Shown here: one piece after another, positions 40,129-49,727 of the stretch
Position numbering within the stretch: position 1 is the first letter of the stretch
Layout: the number at the start of each line of letters is the position of its first letter
From: CBDBEU01 sp965204565
GTDB lineage: Bacteria > Pseudomonadota > Alphaproteobacteria > Rhizobiales > TMED25
Direction of reading: 5' to 3'
Assembly (NCBI GenBank): GCA_965204565.1
Contig: CBDBEU010000004.1
Coordinates: forward strand, 124,001 to 188,000
Length of the DNA: 64,000 nucleotides
Program-made: the position numbers and the translations under genes
Notes under the pieces: model-generated
What the model was told of the DNA's origin: nothing
Databases searched by the model: none
Seen by the model: only the letters and a program-made list of their open reading frames with translations

Positions 40129-42735
40129 ATGGAGCGCTATAACGCGCAAGAGGTCGAGCCGCGCTGGCAGCAAGCCTGGGAACGCTGGCAGCCGTTTCGT
40201 GCCGGTGTCGATAAGAATCGGCCCAAATATTACGTGCTTGAGATGTTTCCCTACCCTTCAGGGCGCATCCATATGGGACATGTGCGCAATTACACCATGG
40301 GCGACGTGGTGGCCCGCTACAAACGCGCCTGCGGGTTTAACGTGCTTCACCCAATGGGCTGGGACGCATTTGGCATGCCGGCGGAAAATGCCGCCATGCA
40401 GAATGACGTGCACCCGGCAAGCTGGACCCATGAAAATATCGCGGTCATGCGCGAGCAGCTCAAATTGCTCGGCCTATCGCTAGACTGGGAGCGCGAGATC
40501 GCGACGTGCGATCCCGATTATTATGTGCACGAACAGCACCTGTTTCTCGATTTTCTCGATGCCGGGCTGGTCGACCGCAAGAAATCGAAGGTCAACTGGG
40601 ATCCGGTCGACCACACCGTGCTTGCCAACGAGCAGGTGATTGACGGGCGCGGCTGGCGGTCCGGTGCGCCGGTGGAAACCCGCGAATTGACGCAGTGGTT
40701 CTTGCGCATTACCGAATTTGCCGATGATCTTCTGGCATCGCTGGCAAGCCTGGAGCGCTGGCCCGACAAGGTGCGCCTGATGCAGGACCGCTGGATCGGC
40801 CGCTCCGAGGGTGTGCACATGATGTTCGAACTGGCCGACTTGCCGGAAGGCGTCGCCGGTCCGCCGTTGGAGGTCTACACAACCAGGCCGGATACGCTGT
40901 TTGGCGCCAGTTTTTGTGCCATTTCACCGGAGCACCCATTCACCGCAGCGCTTGCCGAACGCGATCCGGGGCTCACCGACTTCATCGCCGAATGCCGCCG
41001 TCGTGGCACGACCCTGGAAGAAATTGAAACTGCTGAAAAGCTTGGACATGATACCGGCGTGACAGCACGGCATCCCTTCGTTTCCAACCGAAAGATCAAG
41101 GTGTTCGTCGCCAATTTCGTGCTGATGGAATATGGCACCGGAGCGATATTTGGCTGCCCCGCCCATGATCAGCGTGACCTTGATTTTGCCCGCAAATACA
41201 ATCTCGCCGTGCGCCCCGTGGTGATACCGCAAGGCAGCGACCCAAACACCTTCAGGATTGTCAAGGAGGCCTATACCGGCGAGGGAACGCTCGCCAATTC
41301 CGATTTTCTTGATGGATTGGACGTCTCCGCCGCCAAGGAGCGGATGGCCGATGCGCTGGCTTCCCGGAAGATTGCCGGCCGGCCGCAAGGCGTGCGTGCG
41401 GTCAACTATCGCCTGCGCGACTGGGGCGTTTCGCGCCAGCGCTATTGGGGCTGCCCGATACCGGTGGTTCATTGCCCCAAATGCAACGTTGTGCCGGTGC
41501 CGCGCAGCGATCTTCCGGTGCGCCTTCCCGATGACGTATCCTTCGACTCGCCAGGCAATCCGCTCGACCGCCACCCCACCTGGAAACACGTCTCCTGTCC
41601 GAGCTGCGGTGGGCAAGCCACGCGTGAGACGGACACTTTCGATACTTTCGTGGATTCTTCCTGGTATTTCGCCCGCTTTTGTTCACCCCACGCCGATACC
41701 GCAACTGATCGCACGGCGGTCGATTACTGGCTTCCGGTGGATCAGTATATTGGCGGCGTCGAGCACGCGATTTTGCATCTGCTTTATTCGCGCTTCTTCA
41801 TGCGCGCCATGCACCGCACAGGACATGTCGACACAGACGAACCTTTCGCCGGCCTGTTCACCCAAGGCATGGTGACGCATGAAACTTATCGCGGTGCGTC
41901 AGGCGAATGGCTCTATCCCGAAGAAGTGGAGATGCGCGGTTCCGAAGCCGTTCATGTTGATACGGGTGAGCCGGTAACCGTCGGTTCGGCCGAGGCAATG
42001 TCGAAATCGCGCAAGAACATCGTCGACCCGAACGCCATAGTGGCGCTATACGGCGCCGATACGGCGCGCTGGTTCATCCTTTCCGACACGCCGCCGGAGC
42101 GCGATATTCAGTGGACCGAAGCAGGCGTCGACGCGGCCGCCCGGTTCATCCGGAGGGTCTGGCGCTTCATCAGTGAGGGCGCGGGCAATCTTGCAGAGCC
42201 CGCAAGTCCCCGTCCGGCCCGCATTCGCCCGACCGCCCGCACAATACGCAAGGCTGCCCACGCCGCTGTTGCGCAGATGACCGACGCATTCGAGAATCTG
42301 CGTTTCAACCGCGCAGTTGCACACATTTACGAGTTAACCAATTCATTGGCACCGATTTTTGCCGAGACAGCAAAATCCCGCGCCATTGATGTGCGCTGGG
42401 CGCGTCGCGAGGCGCTTGAACTCTATGTGCGGATGATTGCACCAATGACGCCGCATCTGGCTGAAGAGTGCTGGCGCCTGTTGGGCCATGATTCACTCCT
42501 CGCCATACAATCCTGGCCCAGTGCCGATAAAAAACTGATCGTGGCCGACACCGTTACCATTGTGGTACAGGTCAACGGCAAACGACGCGGCGAGATCGTG
42601 GTTTCACGCTCGACAGCGCGCGAAGAGATTGAAAATGCCGCGCTGAATCTCGACAATGTCTCCCGCGCCATTGCCGACCGCCAAATCCGCAAAGTGGTCG
42701 TGGTGCCGGAAAGGATCGTCAATGTGGTCGCCTGA
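40129..42735 (+). CDS. leuS: Leucyl-tRNA synthetase
   Basis: LeuS charges tRNA-Leu. The 868-residue protein has the HIGH motif (GRIHMGHVRNYTMGD), a CP1 editing domain (ATFGASFCAISPEHPFTAAL-like region, GCPAHDQRDLDFARKYNL), a zinc-like CPKCNVVPVPRSDLPVRLPD insert, and the KMSKS-equivalent MSKSRKNIVDP. The start is ATG 40129 (MERYNAQEVEPRWQQAWERW). Frame intact throughout. The lptE start lies within its last codons. Confidence 0.95.
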   Translation: MERYNAQEVEPRWQQAWERWQPFRAGVDKNRPKYYVLEMFPYPSGRIHMGHVRNYTMGDVVARYKRACGFNVLHPMGWDAFGMPAENAAMQNDVHPASWTHENIAVMREQLKLLGLSLDWEREIATCDPDYYVHEQHLFLDFLDAGLVDRKKSKVNWDPVDHTVLANEQVIDGRGWRSGAPVETRELTQWFLRITEFADDLLASLASLERWPDKVRLMQDRWIGRSEGVHMMFELADLPEGVAGPPLEVYTTRPDTLFGASFCAISPEHPFTAALAERDPGLTDFIAECRRRGTTLEEIETAEKLGHDTGVTARHPFVSNRKIKVFVANFVLMEYGTGAIFGCPAHDQRDLDFARKYNLAVRPVVIPQGSDPNTFRIVKEAYTGEGTLANSDFLDGLDVSAAKERMADALASRKIAGRPQGVRAVNYRLRDWGVSRQRYWGCPIPVVHCPKCNVVPVPRSDLPVRLPDDVSFDSPGNPLDRHPTWKHVSCPSCGGQATRETDTFDTFVDSSWYFARFCSPHADTATDRTAVDYWLPVDQYIGGVEHAILHLLYSRFFMRAMHRTGHVDTDEPFAGLFTQGMVTHETYRGASGEWLYPEEVEMRGSEAVHVDTGEPVTVGSAEAMSKSRKNIVDPNAIVALYGADTARWFILSDTPPERDIQWTEAGVDAAARFIRRVWRFISEGAGNLAEPASPRPARIRPTARTIRKAAHAAVAQMTDAFENLRFNRAVAHIYELTNSLAPIFAETAKSRAIDVRWARREALELYVRMIAPMTPHLAEECWRLLGHDSLLAIQSWPSADKKLIVADTVTIVVQVNGKRRGEIVVSRSTAREEIENAALNLDNVSRAIADRQIRKVVVVPERIVNVVA

Positions 42736-43309
42736 TTTGCCCATCCGTTTGACGCCGGCTATTGCCGCCATCACTGCAATAATCAGCCTTGCAGGCTGCG
42801 GGTTCCAACCCGTTTACGGTACGCAGGGGAGCTCTTATGCCACGCAGGAATTGACCGCAGCGATCAAGATCTCACCGATCAAGGACAGGGTCGGCCAGCG
42901 CATACGCAACGAACTGATTCGTCAATTTACCCCCGACGGCGAGCCGGTTAATGCCCCCTATCTCATGCGTTTGCAGGTATCGGTCAGCGAGCGGAAGGTG
43001 TTTAGGCGTAGGGATCGCGAGAAAGATCGCATCAGCGTTATGGTCACCGTGAATTACAAGTTGTTCGATGCGGCGACAGTCGAGTCTACCGATCCCGATA
43101 CGCCACCCGTCATAATCCACGCCGACAAGGCGTTTGCCGAATCGAGCTTTAACCGTTTCCCGTCTGAATTTGCCAATATTCGTGCTCGACTCGATGCGGA
43201 AAACCGTGCGGCCTCAGAGGTTGCCATTTTCGTACGTAATCAAGTGATTGCGGCCGTTGTCGCTGGTGCGGGCCAGAATTTTGGACCCAACGGTGTTTCG
43301 GCCCTTTAG
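42722..43309 (+). CDS. lptE: LPS assembly lipoprotein LptE
   Basis: LptE plugs the LptD barrel that inserts LPS in the outer membrane. The 195-residue protein has a lipobox (AIISLAGCGFQPVYG) and the domain segments AAIKISPIKDRVGQRIRNEL, YLMRLQVSVSERKVFRRRDR and ISVMVTVNYKLFDAATVEST. Its ATG overlaps the leuS end, the conserved leuS-lptE-holA order. It completes the Lpt set with lptC-lptA-lptB elsewhere in the window. Confidence 0.85.
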   Translation: MWSPDLPIRLTPAIAAITAIISLAGCGFQPVYGTQGSSYATQELTAAIKISPIKDRVGQRIRNELIRQFTPDGEPVNAPYLMRLQVSVSERKVFRRRDREKDRISVMVTVNYKLFDAATVESTDPDTPPVIIHADKAFAESSFNRFPSEFANIRARLDAENRAASEVAIFVRNQVIAAVVAGAGQNFGPNGVSAL

Positions 43310-43331
43310 GCCCGATTTCTGAGTACGGCCC

Positions 43332-44363
43332 GTGGTTGCCCTCAAAGCCAGAGACGTTGACGATTTCCTTATTGCCCCCCCGACAGCAATTAACGCAATC
43401 CTTGTCTATGGTCCCGATCGGGGCCTCGTAACTGAACGCCTCGGTGTCCTGTTGTCCCATTTCGCGACCGACCCGAATGATCCTTTCAGTGTTTCACAAC
43501 TTAACGACGCCGAACTAGCCAAAACGCCGGCCCGTCTTGCAGAGGAGCTTGGCGGGCTCTGTTTCGGGACCAACCGGCGCACCGTCGTTGTTCGCGCGTC
43601 GGGTGGCGCATCGGCTGATGTAATTGTCGCAGCTCTCGAAGATCAGAGCGCGGCGATTCTGTTGGTGGGGGCCGGGGATCTGAAACCACGATCCGCGGTG
43701 CGAAAGGCTTTTGAGGCCGCACCCAATGCCGCAGCCCTGCCATGTTACCACGACGACGATCGCTCATTGGTCAAGCTCATCGACCAGGTCCTGGCTGAAT
43801 TCGACCAGACGATGGAACCCGAGGCCCGTTCAAACCTCAGGGACCGTCTTGGATCTGATCGTCTTGCCAGTCGCGGTGAAATTGAAAAACTTGCGCTTTA
43901 CGCCGGACCAGGCGCTCACATCACCGCGGTTGATGTCGATGCAATCTGTTCAGACGTATCGCGCGAAACCCTTGATCAACTCGTCGATGCTGTTGGCGAG
44001 GGGGATCCCCCCGCGCTTGAACGATTGCTGGGCAAGGCACGTGAGACCGGCACAGCATCGGGCCAGCTGATGCGCGCTGTGCTGTCACACATGCAAACTC
44101 TGCACCGCCTCTCAAATCAAATCACCCGGGGAGAGGCTCTGTCTGCTGTAATTGGACGCATGCGGCCCCCTGTCCATTTCACGCGGCGCGACTCATTGAC
44201 CCGCCAGCTCCGGCTATGGCGTGAACCTTTGCTGCGCCGCGCGCTTGAACTGGCCGCAGAAGGCGAACGCGCTTCACGCGGCGATCAAGCGCTGTCAGCA
44301 GTTGCGGTTGCACGTTCATTACTGCAGATCACCATGCTGGTCGCACGCTCGCGCCCGCACTAG
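43332..44363 (+). CDS. holA: DNA polymerase III delta subunit HolA
   Basis: HolA opens the sliding clamp as part of the clamp loader. The 343-residue protein starts at GTG 43332 (MVALKARDVDDFLIAPPTAI) and shows YGPDRGLVTERLGVLLSH, LGGLCFGTNRRTVVVRASGG and the helical C-terminus with RLGSDRLASRGEIEKLALYA. Low conservation is normal for delta. It follows lptE by 22 bp. An AGGGCAGA/TCTGCCCT hairpin lies at its stop. Confidence 0.85.
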   Translation: MVALKARDVDDFLIAPPTAINAILVYGPDRGLVTERLGVLLSHFATDPNDPFSVSQLNDAELAKTPARLAEELGGLCFGTNRRTVVVRASGGASADVIVAALEDQSAAILLVGAGDLKPRSAVRKAFEAAPNAAALPCYHDDDRSLVKLIDQVLAEFDQTMEPEARSNLRDRLGSDRLASRGEIEKLALYAGPGAHITAVDVDAICSDVSRETLDQLVDAVGEGDPPALERLLGKARETGTASGQLMRAVLSHMQTLHRLSNQITRGEALSAVIGRMRPPVHFTRRDSLTRQLRLWREPLLRRALELAAEGERASRGDQALSAVAVARSLLQITMLVARSRPH

Positions 44364-44449
44364 GGCAGACAATCTGCCCTGAACCCTGTTATCGAACCCA
44401 TCCATGCCCGGAATGCGACCGTGCATTCGAGTCTTCTCAAGCTCAACAA

Positions 44450-45104
44450 TGACGAACGGCACCGTCTCGTTGAGCCATTCGCGCAGTTCCCGGCCGTCAT
44501 GGCCCTTGCCGGCGACAGGCTCGGCGGATGGCGGCATGGCCTCGATGCAGCGCTGTGCGACCTTGCAATCATGCACGTTTCCGGGCGTCGGGAGCAGGAC
44601 GCAATTGACAAAAACACGGGGCGGCCCTTGTGGTCGCGGGCGGCGTGGGAGCCCGGTGTTGCGTCCGCCTTCGGTGCGGCCGATACCATATAGCCAAGGC
44701 CCCTCTTTTCCGCCGCCGGCGCAGCGATGAACCCTGATGCAGGAGCTGTCGATGAACAGCCGGTCAAGGCGTATCCTCGACGCCTGCCGGAGCGCTGAAG
44801 ATACCTTCCCGTATACCGCGCCCGGCCCGGCGGACGAAGCGGTTGCAGAGCGTCTTCTTCGGCCCGTGGATATCGGCCCGGCGACCGCCACAGCGCAGCG
44901 CATGGACGATCCCGCTCGGCACAGGACGATCGTCAACTGTTTCCGGGCGCTTCCTGCCGCGCATATCGGTCGGCAGAAGCGGCGCGATCCGAGCCTGCTG
45001 AGAATCGGAAAACCAAAGGAAATCATACATCTCGTTACCTCCTCATCGGAGGCAATGAACCATCCTCGGATCAAATCGGGAAGACGGTTATCGGGGCCGG
45101 AACC
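44450..45104 (-). mobile_element. IS5-type element, copy 4, 3'-truncated
   Basis: The minus-strand element begins at GGTTCCGGCCCCGATAA (45104 inward) and covers the transposase from YDFLWFSDSQQARIAPLL to PVAGKGHDGRELREWL, where similarity fades near 44450-44480; the right terminal repeat is missing. Like copy 3 it lacks the 16-bp duplication of copies 1 and 2 and reads GATTTGATCC after the terminal repeat, whereas copies 1 and 2 read GATTGGATCC. The frame is broken in several places. It lies between holA and parB. Bases 45105-45287 hold no gene I can support. Confidence 0.75.
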
Positions 45105-45287
45105 TGATCAAATACCTCAAGACTGCCTAAGTCCAAGTGCAGACGAACCGGTGCTCGCAATGTTGATCTGCACGATGTGGAACCGCAAGAGGCTCATAAA
45201 GCAACGGACCTTTTTACACCTGACCCCCGGGCCGCAGGCACCTCTTTGTACGCCAATCCTGCGGGATACTTCGCCGGCCGGCCGGAA

Positions 45288-46259
45288 TCATTCCTTCGGC
45301 AATGCCGGCCGCGGCGCCATCAGCCGCCAGCAGATCTCATCGAGTTGCTCCAGCGTGCGATAGGCGATCCTGACTTCGCCCGGCCCATCGCCCCGCCCGC
45401 GATGACTGAGGGCAACTCTCAGACCCAGTGCTTCTGCGATGTCGTTCTCAAGGGCTACAATATTGGGGTCACGCTCGGTGGCGGATTTTTCTGACCGCTC
45501 ACCGCGCGCCGCATCCTTTTCCCCGCCATCCTGGCCATTTGCACCGCCTTTGGCCAGGGCCTCGGTTTGGCGTACCGACAAGCCTTGCTTGACCACCTCA
45601 CTCGCCAGTTTCTCGGCATTGTCCACCCCCATCAGTGCGCGCGCATGGCCGGCGCTCAAAAGCCCGTCGACAACATACTGCTTGACCTTGTTCGGCAGAT
45701 TGATGAGACGCAATGTATTGGCCACATGGCTGCGGCTCTTACCGATCACCTTCGACAAATCATCCTGGGTGTAATCGAATTCGTCCATCAGCCGGCGATA
45801 ACCATTGGCCTCTTCGACTGGATTGAGATCAGCCCGCTGTACATTTTCAACGATCGCGATTTCGAGCGCCTGTCCATCGCTTAACGCACGAATGATCACC
45901 GGCACCAGGTCAAGGCGCGCAAGCTGTGCCGCCCGCCAACGTCGCTCACCGGCAACAATTTCGTAACTGCCGTCTGCCCCCTCGACAGGCCGTACAATCA
46001 GAGGCTGCAAAAGTCCTTTTTCCTGGATCGATCGTGCCAGATCGGCAAGCTCCTCGCCACGAAATACCTGCCTCGGATTTGCTGAATTGGCACGAATGGA
46101 TTCGATGGGCAGGATGTTTTCGGCAGCGTCCCCAGGTACCGGCTGATCGAACATGCCCTCTTCGGCAACCGCATCCCCGATCAGTGCCTCAAGCCCGCGC
46201 CCCAGTCGGTTGCGTTTGCCATCTGCCGCCGCCGGAGCCTGTTTGGGTTGCGAACTCAT
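45288..46259 (-). CDS. parB: Chromosome partitioning protein ParB
   Basis: ParB is a CTPase that loads at parS and spreads to organise the origin. The 323-residue protein opens with KRNRLGRGLEALIGD, then the ParB/Srx domain (LPIESIRANSANPRQVFRGE, ELADLARSIQEKGLLQPLIV, AGERRWRAAQLARLDLVPVI), the HTH (DDLSKVIGKSRSHVANTLRL) and a C-terminal dimerisation region (LEQLDEICWRL). parA lies upstream with a 4-base overlap. Two perfect parS sites lie within 3.5 kb. Confidence 0.94.
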   Translation of the reverse strand: MSSQPKQAPAAADGKRNRLGRGLEALIGDAVAEEGMFDQPVPGDAAENILPIESIRANSANPRQVFRGEELADLARSIQEKGLLQPLIVRPVEGADGSYEIVAGERRWRAAQLARLDLVPVIIRALSDGQALEIAIVENVQRADLNPVEEANGYRRLMDEFDYTQDDLSKVIGKSRSHVANTLRLINLPNKVKQYVVDGLLSAGHARALMGVDNAEKLASEVVKQGLSVRQTEALAKGGANGQDGGEKDAARGERSEKSATERDPNIVALENDIAEALGLRVALSHRGRGDGPGEVRIAYRTLEQLDEICWRLMAPRPALPKE

Positions 46260-47101
46260 GCCGCTGCCTCTTTGCGCTCTCGCCTGATCACTTCAGAGGC
46301 CAACCGGATGTAGGCCTGCGTACCACTGCAGTCATAATCATATAGCAGCACTGGCTTGCCGTAGGATGGCGCTTCGGAAACCCTGACGTTGCGCGGAATG
46401 ATGGTTTCATAGACCTTGTCACCGAGATATTGCCGCACATCGTCGGCAACTTGTCCGGACAGATTATTGCGTTGGTCGAACATTGTCAGAACCACACCGT
46501 GTATCGTCAGTCGCGAGTTGAGCGTTGTGCGCACCTGTTCGACTGTTTGCAAAAGTTGCCCCAGACCTTCAAGCGCAAAAAACTCGCACTGCAGCGGCAC
46601 CAGCACTGCATCGGCGGCAGCCATCGCATTGATTGTCAGCAGATTAAGAGATGGCGGGCAATCGACCAAAATATAGCCGAATCCTTCATGCTCGCCGGAG
46701 AGTGCCGCCTCGGTCATCACGGCGATCGCGTCGCGCAGTTTGAAGGTACGCCTGCGGTCACTGGCGAGCAGCGCTTCGGCTCCCAAAAGGTCCAGTGTTG
46801 AGGGTGCCACATTGAGCCTAGGGACCGCTGTCGAGACAACCGAATCAATCAAGCCTGCCTGGCCGGTCAGCACATCGTGGGTTGACACCACCCGATCATC
46901 GCGTTCGATGCCCAGCCCGGTTGAAGCGTTTCCCTGGGGATCGAGATCAACCACCAGCACATGCTCGCCAACAGCGGCCAATGCTGTTCCAAGATTGATG
47001 GCGGTTGTTGTCTTGCCAACGCCACCCTTCTGGTTGGCGAGCACCAGCACCCGCGGTTGCGTTCCACTTCGTATCTGTACCGAATCGAATGCGCCTGTCA
47101 T
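46256..47101 (-). CDS. parA: Chromosome partitioning ATPase ParA
   Basis: ParA drives origin segregation by a DNA-bound ATP gradient. The 281-residue protein has a deviant Walker A (LANQKGGVGKTTTAINLGTA), LVVDLDPQGNASTGLGIERD, Walker B in YILVDCPPSLNLLTINAMAA, and the C-terminal VYETIIPRNVRVSEAPSYGK. It is intact, sits between rsmG and parB on the minus strand, and overlaps parB by four bases. Confidence 0.94.
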   Translation of the reverse strand: MTGAFDSVQIRSGTQPRVLVLANQKGGVGKTTTAINLGTALAAVGEHVLVVDLDPQGNASTGLGIERDDRVVSTHDVLTGQAGLIDSVVSTAVPRLNVAPSTLDLLGAEALLASDRRRTFKLRDAIAVMTEAALSGEHEGFGYILVDCPPSLNLLTINAMAAADAVLVPLQCEFFALEGLGQLLQTVEQVRTTLNSRLTIHGVVLTMFDQRNNLSGQVADDVRQYLGDKVYETIIPRNVRVSEAPSYGKPVLLYDYDCSGTQAYIRLASEVIRRERKEAAA

Positions 47102-47103
47102 TT

Positions 47104-47778
47104 TTAGGCCTCCTCGATACGCAGGATGCTTGCCGCTGGATGTACGACACTCGGCCTGCGCTCAACCCTGAGTCTCGAAGATATAGCGGCTGCGGTCAAT
47201 TCAGTCTCAACATCTTGTCCCTTTGGCAGCAAAAGCACCGTCTTTTTCCACATGAAAGGTTTAGCCAGAGGGATGAGCCGCGCCAAGGGCGCCAGGGCGC
47301 GCGCGGTAATCACATCAGCCTTGATCGGCCGGGGCGCCGCGCCAAGTTTCGAAATCTCACCATGGTGCACGCTTACCGATGCCGAAGTGGCGGCAGCGGC
47401 CGTCCGCAGAAACGCACATTTCTTACCGTTGGAATCGACCAGATGCATGCGAAAGCCAGGCTCGGAGCCCAGCACTATCGCCAGTACCAATCCCGGCAAC
47501 CCGGCACCGGAGCCGAGGTCGAGCCAGACCTTGGCTTCTTCCGGCGCCATCCGGATGAGCTGCAGCGAGTCGGCAATATGCCGCCCCCAGACATCGCCGA
47601 GCGTCAAACGCCCGATCAGATTGATGCGCTGCTGCCAAACTGTCAGCACTTCAACATAGCGCTCGAGACGATCCATTGTTTCACGTGAAACATCAAACGC
47701 GTCAGCGACCAGCGCCGGCGTCCAGCGCGCTTGCCCGCCACACTCAGGCGCTGGCTTCGAGGTCGCTGTTTTTGACAT
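47104..47778 (-). CDS. rsmG: 16S rRNA (guanine-N7) methyltransferase RsmG
   Basis: RsmG methylates G527 of 16S rRNA. The 224-residue protein has DRLERYVEVLTVWQQRINLI, DVWGRHIADSLQLI and the SAM site VWLDLGSGAGLPGLVLAI, then SNGKKCAFLRTAAAATSASV and VITARALAPLARLIPLAKPF. I prefer the ATG at 47778. Its start overlaps the end of mnmG (47744), and a parS site lies inside its coding region. Confidence 0.9.
   Translation of the reverse strand: MSKTATSKPAPECGGQARWTPALVADAFDVSRETMDRLERYVEVLTVWQQRINLIGRLTLGDVWGRHIADSLQLIRMAPEEAKVWLDLGSGAGLPGLVLAIVLGSEPGFRMHLVDSNGKKCAFLRTAAAATSASVSVHHGEISKLGAAPRPIKADVITARALAPLARLIPLAKPFMWKKTVLLLPKGQDVETELTAAAISSRLRVERRPSVVHPAASILRIEEA
47677..47692. promoter_or_regulatory. 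parS site (perfect 16-bp palindrome)
   Basis: TGTTTCACGTGAAACA is identical to the consensus parS palindrome. It lies in the 5' part of rsmG, near parAB. Confidence 0.95.
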
Positions 47779-49630
47779 GGGCAAGGAGTGCAACCAGCGC
47801 TGCCGGCGTTACGCCTTCAAGCCGCGCTGCCTGTCCAAGTGATAGCGGTCGCGCTGACGCTAGTCGCTGGCGAACTTCCGTGGAAAGACCGGCCACCGTT
47901 TCATAGTCCAGCTCCTGCGGCAGGGACAGGGCTTCGTCACGGCGAAACGCCACAATGTCGGCGTCCTGGCGTTCGAGGTAGCCGGCATAGAGTGCGTCGG
48001 CCTCCAGCTGTTCACTGATCGCCGGCTCGAAAGTACCAAGCTGTGGCCAGATCTGCGCAAGCCTTTCGATACTGATCTCGGGATAAGCGAGTAGATCAAG
48101 CGCCGTCCGGCGCACTCCATCCTGGTTGAGCTTCAGCCCGTGACGCCCTGCTTCAGATGGCGTCAGGCAAAGGTTGCGGGCAAGTTCTCTAGCAGCCTTC
48201 AGCGCGTCGACCTTAGCTGCAACGGCGCGGGCGCGATCAGAACCGACACAGCCAATCTCCACACCATGCGGAGTCAATCGCTGATCGGCATTATCCGCCC
48301 TGAGAGAAAGCCGATACTCGGCACGCGAGGTGAACATGCGGTAGGGTTCGCTGACACCACGGGTCACCAGATCATCGATCATCACCCCGATATACGCTTC
48401 GGCCCGGTCGAGGATGAAGGCACCCGACCCCGACACCGCACGCGCCGCATTGAGCCCGGCCATCAAGCCCTGGGCAGCAGCCTCTTCGTATCCGGTGGTG
48501 CCGTTGATCTGTCCGGCGAAGTAAAGCCGGCCAATGCGCTTGGTCTCGAGCGTCGCCAATAACTCGCGCGGATCGACATAATCATACTCGATCGCATAGC
48601 CTGGCTGCATCATCACCGCATTTTCCAGCCCTGGAATGGTGGCTAACAGGTCCGCTTGAACCTCGCGTGATAGCGAGGTCGATATTCCGTTCGGATACAC
48701 GGTGTGATCATCAAGCCCTTCTGGTTCGAGAAAGATCTGATGACTGTCACGCTCGGCAAAGCGCACCACCTTGTCTTCGATCGATGGGCAATAGCGCGGT
48801 CCGGTCCCCGATATTTGACCGGAATAGAGCGGTGCTTCGGCAAGATTGGCGCGGATGATATCGTGCGTCGAAGCCAGAGTGCGTGTGATGTGACATACCA
48901 TCTGCGGCGTGGAGATTTTTTTTGTCAGAAAGGAAAAAGGTGTCGGCGTTTCATCCCCCGGCTGCTCTGCCAGCACCGCCCAGTTTATGGTCCGCCCGTC
49001 AAGCCGTGGCGGTGTTCCTGTCTTGAGCCGGCCAAGCGAGAAACCCGCTTCGCTCAATCTCTCCGACAGCCCAACCGCAGGGGCATCACCCGCACGGCCC
49101 GCGGGCGTGCGGTCGTTACCGATGTGAATCAATCCATTGAGAAACGTGCCCGTGGTCAGCACAACTGCTGCTGCACTGATCCGTCTGCCATCATCACAGA
49201 CAACACCGTTGACGACCCCATTAACGAGCGTCAGGTCGGCGCAGGCCGCTTCGACAATTTCCAGCCCGCGCTGACCTTCAAGCGCCTCACCCATTGCACT
49301 TGCATAGAGTTTGCGATCGACCTGTGCCCGAGGGCCCCTCACTGCCGGACCCTTGCGGCGATTGAGTAGTCGAAACTGAATTCCGGCGCGATCTGCAACT
49401 TTGCCCATTAGACCATCAAGTGCGTCAATTTCTCGCACCAGATGACCCTTGCCAAGCCCACCCATCGCCGGGTTGCACGACATCGCTCCGATTGTGGCGC
49501 GTCTATGGGTCAACAACACCACGCCGGCACCGAGACGCGCGGCTGCAGCGGCAGCCTCACAACCGGCATGGCCACCCCCGACAACCACCACATCGGTTTT
49601 GTCGGATCTTTCTTGTACCGAATTCCGCAT
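47744..49630 (-). CDS. mnmG: tRNA uridine modification enzyme MnmG (GidA)
   Basis: MnmG with MnmE installs the cmnm5 group on wobble U34 of tRNAs. The 628-residue protein has the FAD fold (VVVVGGGHAGCEAAAAAARL), the signature GPRAQVDRKLYASAMGEALE, GRTINWAVLAEQPGD, and the second signature LYFAGQINGTTGYEEAAAQG. The C-terminal helical domain ends LLAHVKNSDLEASA. Start is ATG 49630 (a GTG one codon upstream is possible). Intact. Confidence 0.94.
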   Translation of the reverse strand: MRNSVQERSDKTDVVVVGGGHAGCEAAAAAARLGAGVVLLTHRRATIGAMSCNPAMGGLGKGHLVREIDALDGLMGKVADRAGIQFRLLNRRKGPAVRGPRAQVDRKLYASAMGEALEGQRGLEIVEAACADLTLVNGVVNGVVCDDGRRISAAAVVLTTGTFLNGLIHIGNDRTPAGRAGDAPAVGLSERLSEAGFSLGRLKTGTPPRLDGRTINWAVLAEQPGDETPTPFSFLTKKISTPQMVCHITRTLASTHDIIRANLAEAPLYSGQISGTGPRYCPSIEDKVVRFAERDSHQIFLEPEGLDDHTVYPNGISTSLSREVQADLLATIPGLENAVMMQPGYAIEYDYVDPRELLATLETKRIGRLYFAGQINGTTGYEEAAAQGLMAGLNAARAVSGSGAFILDRAEAYIGVMIDDLVTRGVSEPYRMFTSRAEYRLSLRADNADQRLTPHGVEIGCVGSDRARAVAAKVDALKAARELARNLCLTPSEAGRHGLKLNQDGVRRTALDLLAYPEISIERLAQIWPQLGTFEPAISEQLEADALYAGYLERQDADIVAFRRDEALSLPQELDYETVAGLSTEVRQRLASARPLSLGQAARLEGVTPAALVALLAHVKNSDLEASA

Positions 49631-49697
49631 CACCTAGCTCTTAACGCCAAATGGGCGCAGATCAAAGGCGGAAAATTAGTCTGGCTTGTGAAACGAG

Positions 49698-49713
49698 TGT
49701 TTCACGTGAAACA
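49698..49713. promoter_or_regulatory. parS site between mnmG and mnmE
   Basis: TGTTTCACGTGAAACA, a second exact parS, lies in the mnmG-mnmE intergenic region. Two parS near parAB indicate that this region is close to the replication origin. Confidence 0.95.
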
Positions 49714-49727
49714 TTTTTGCGCTGAGC

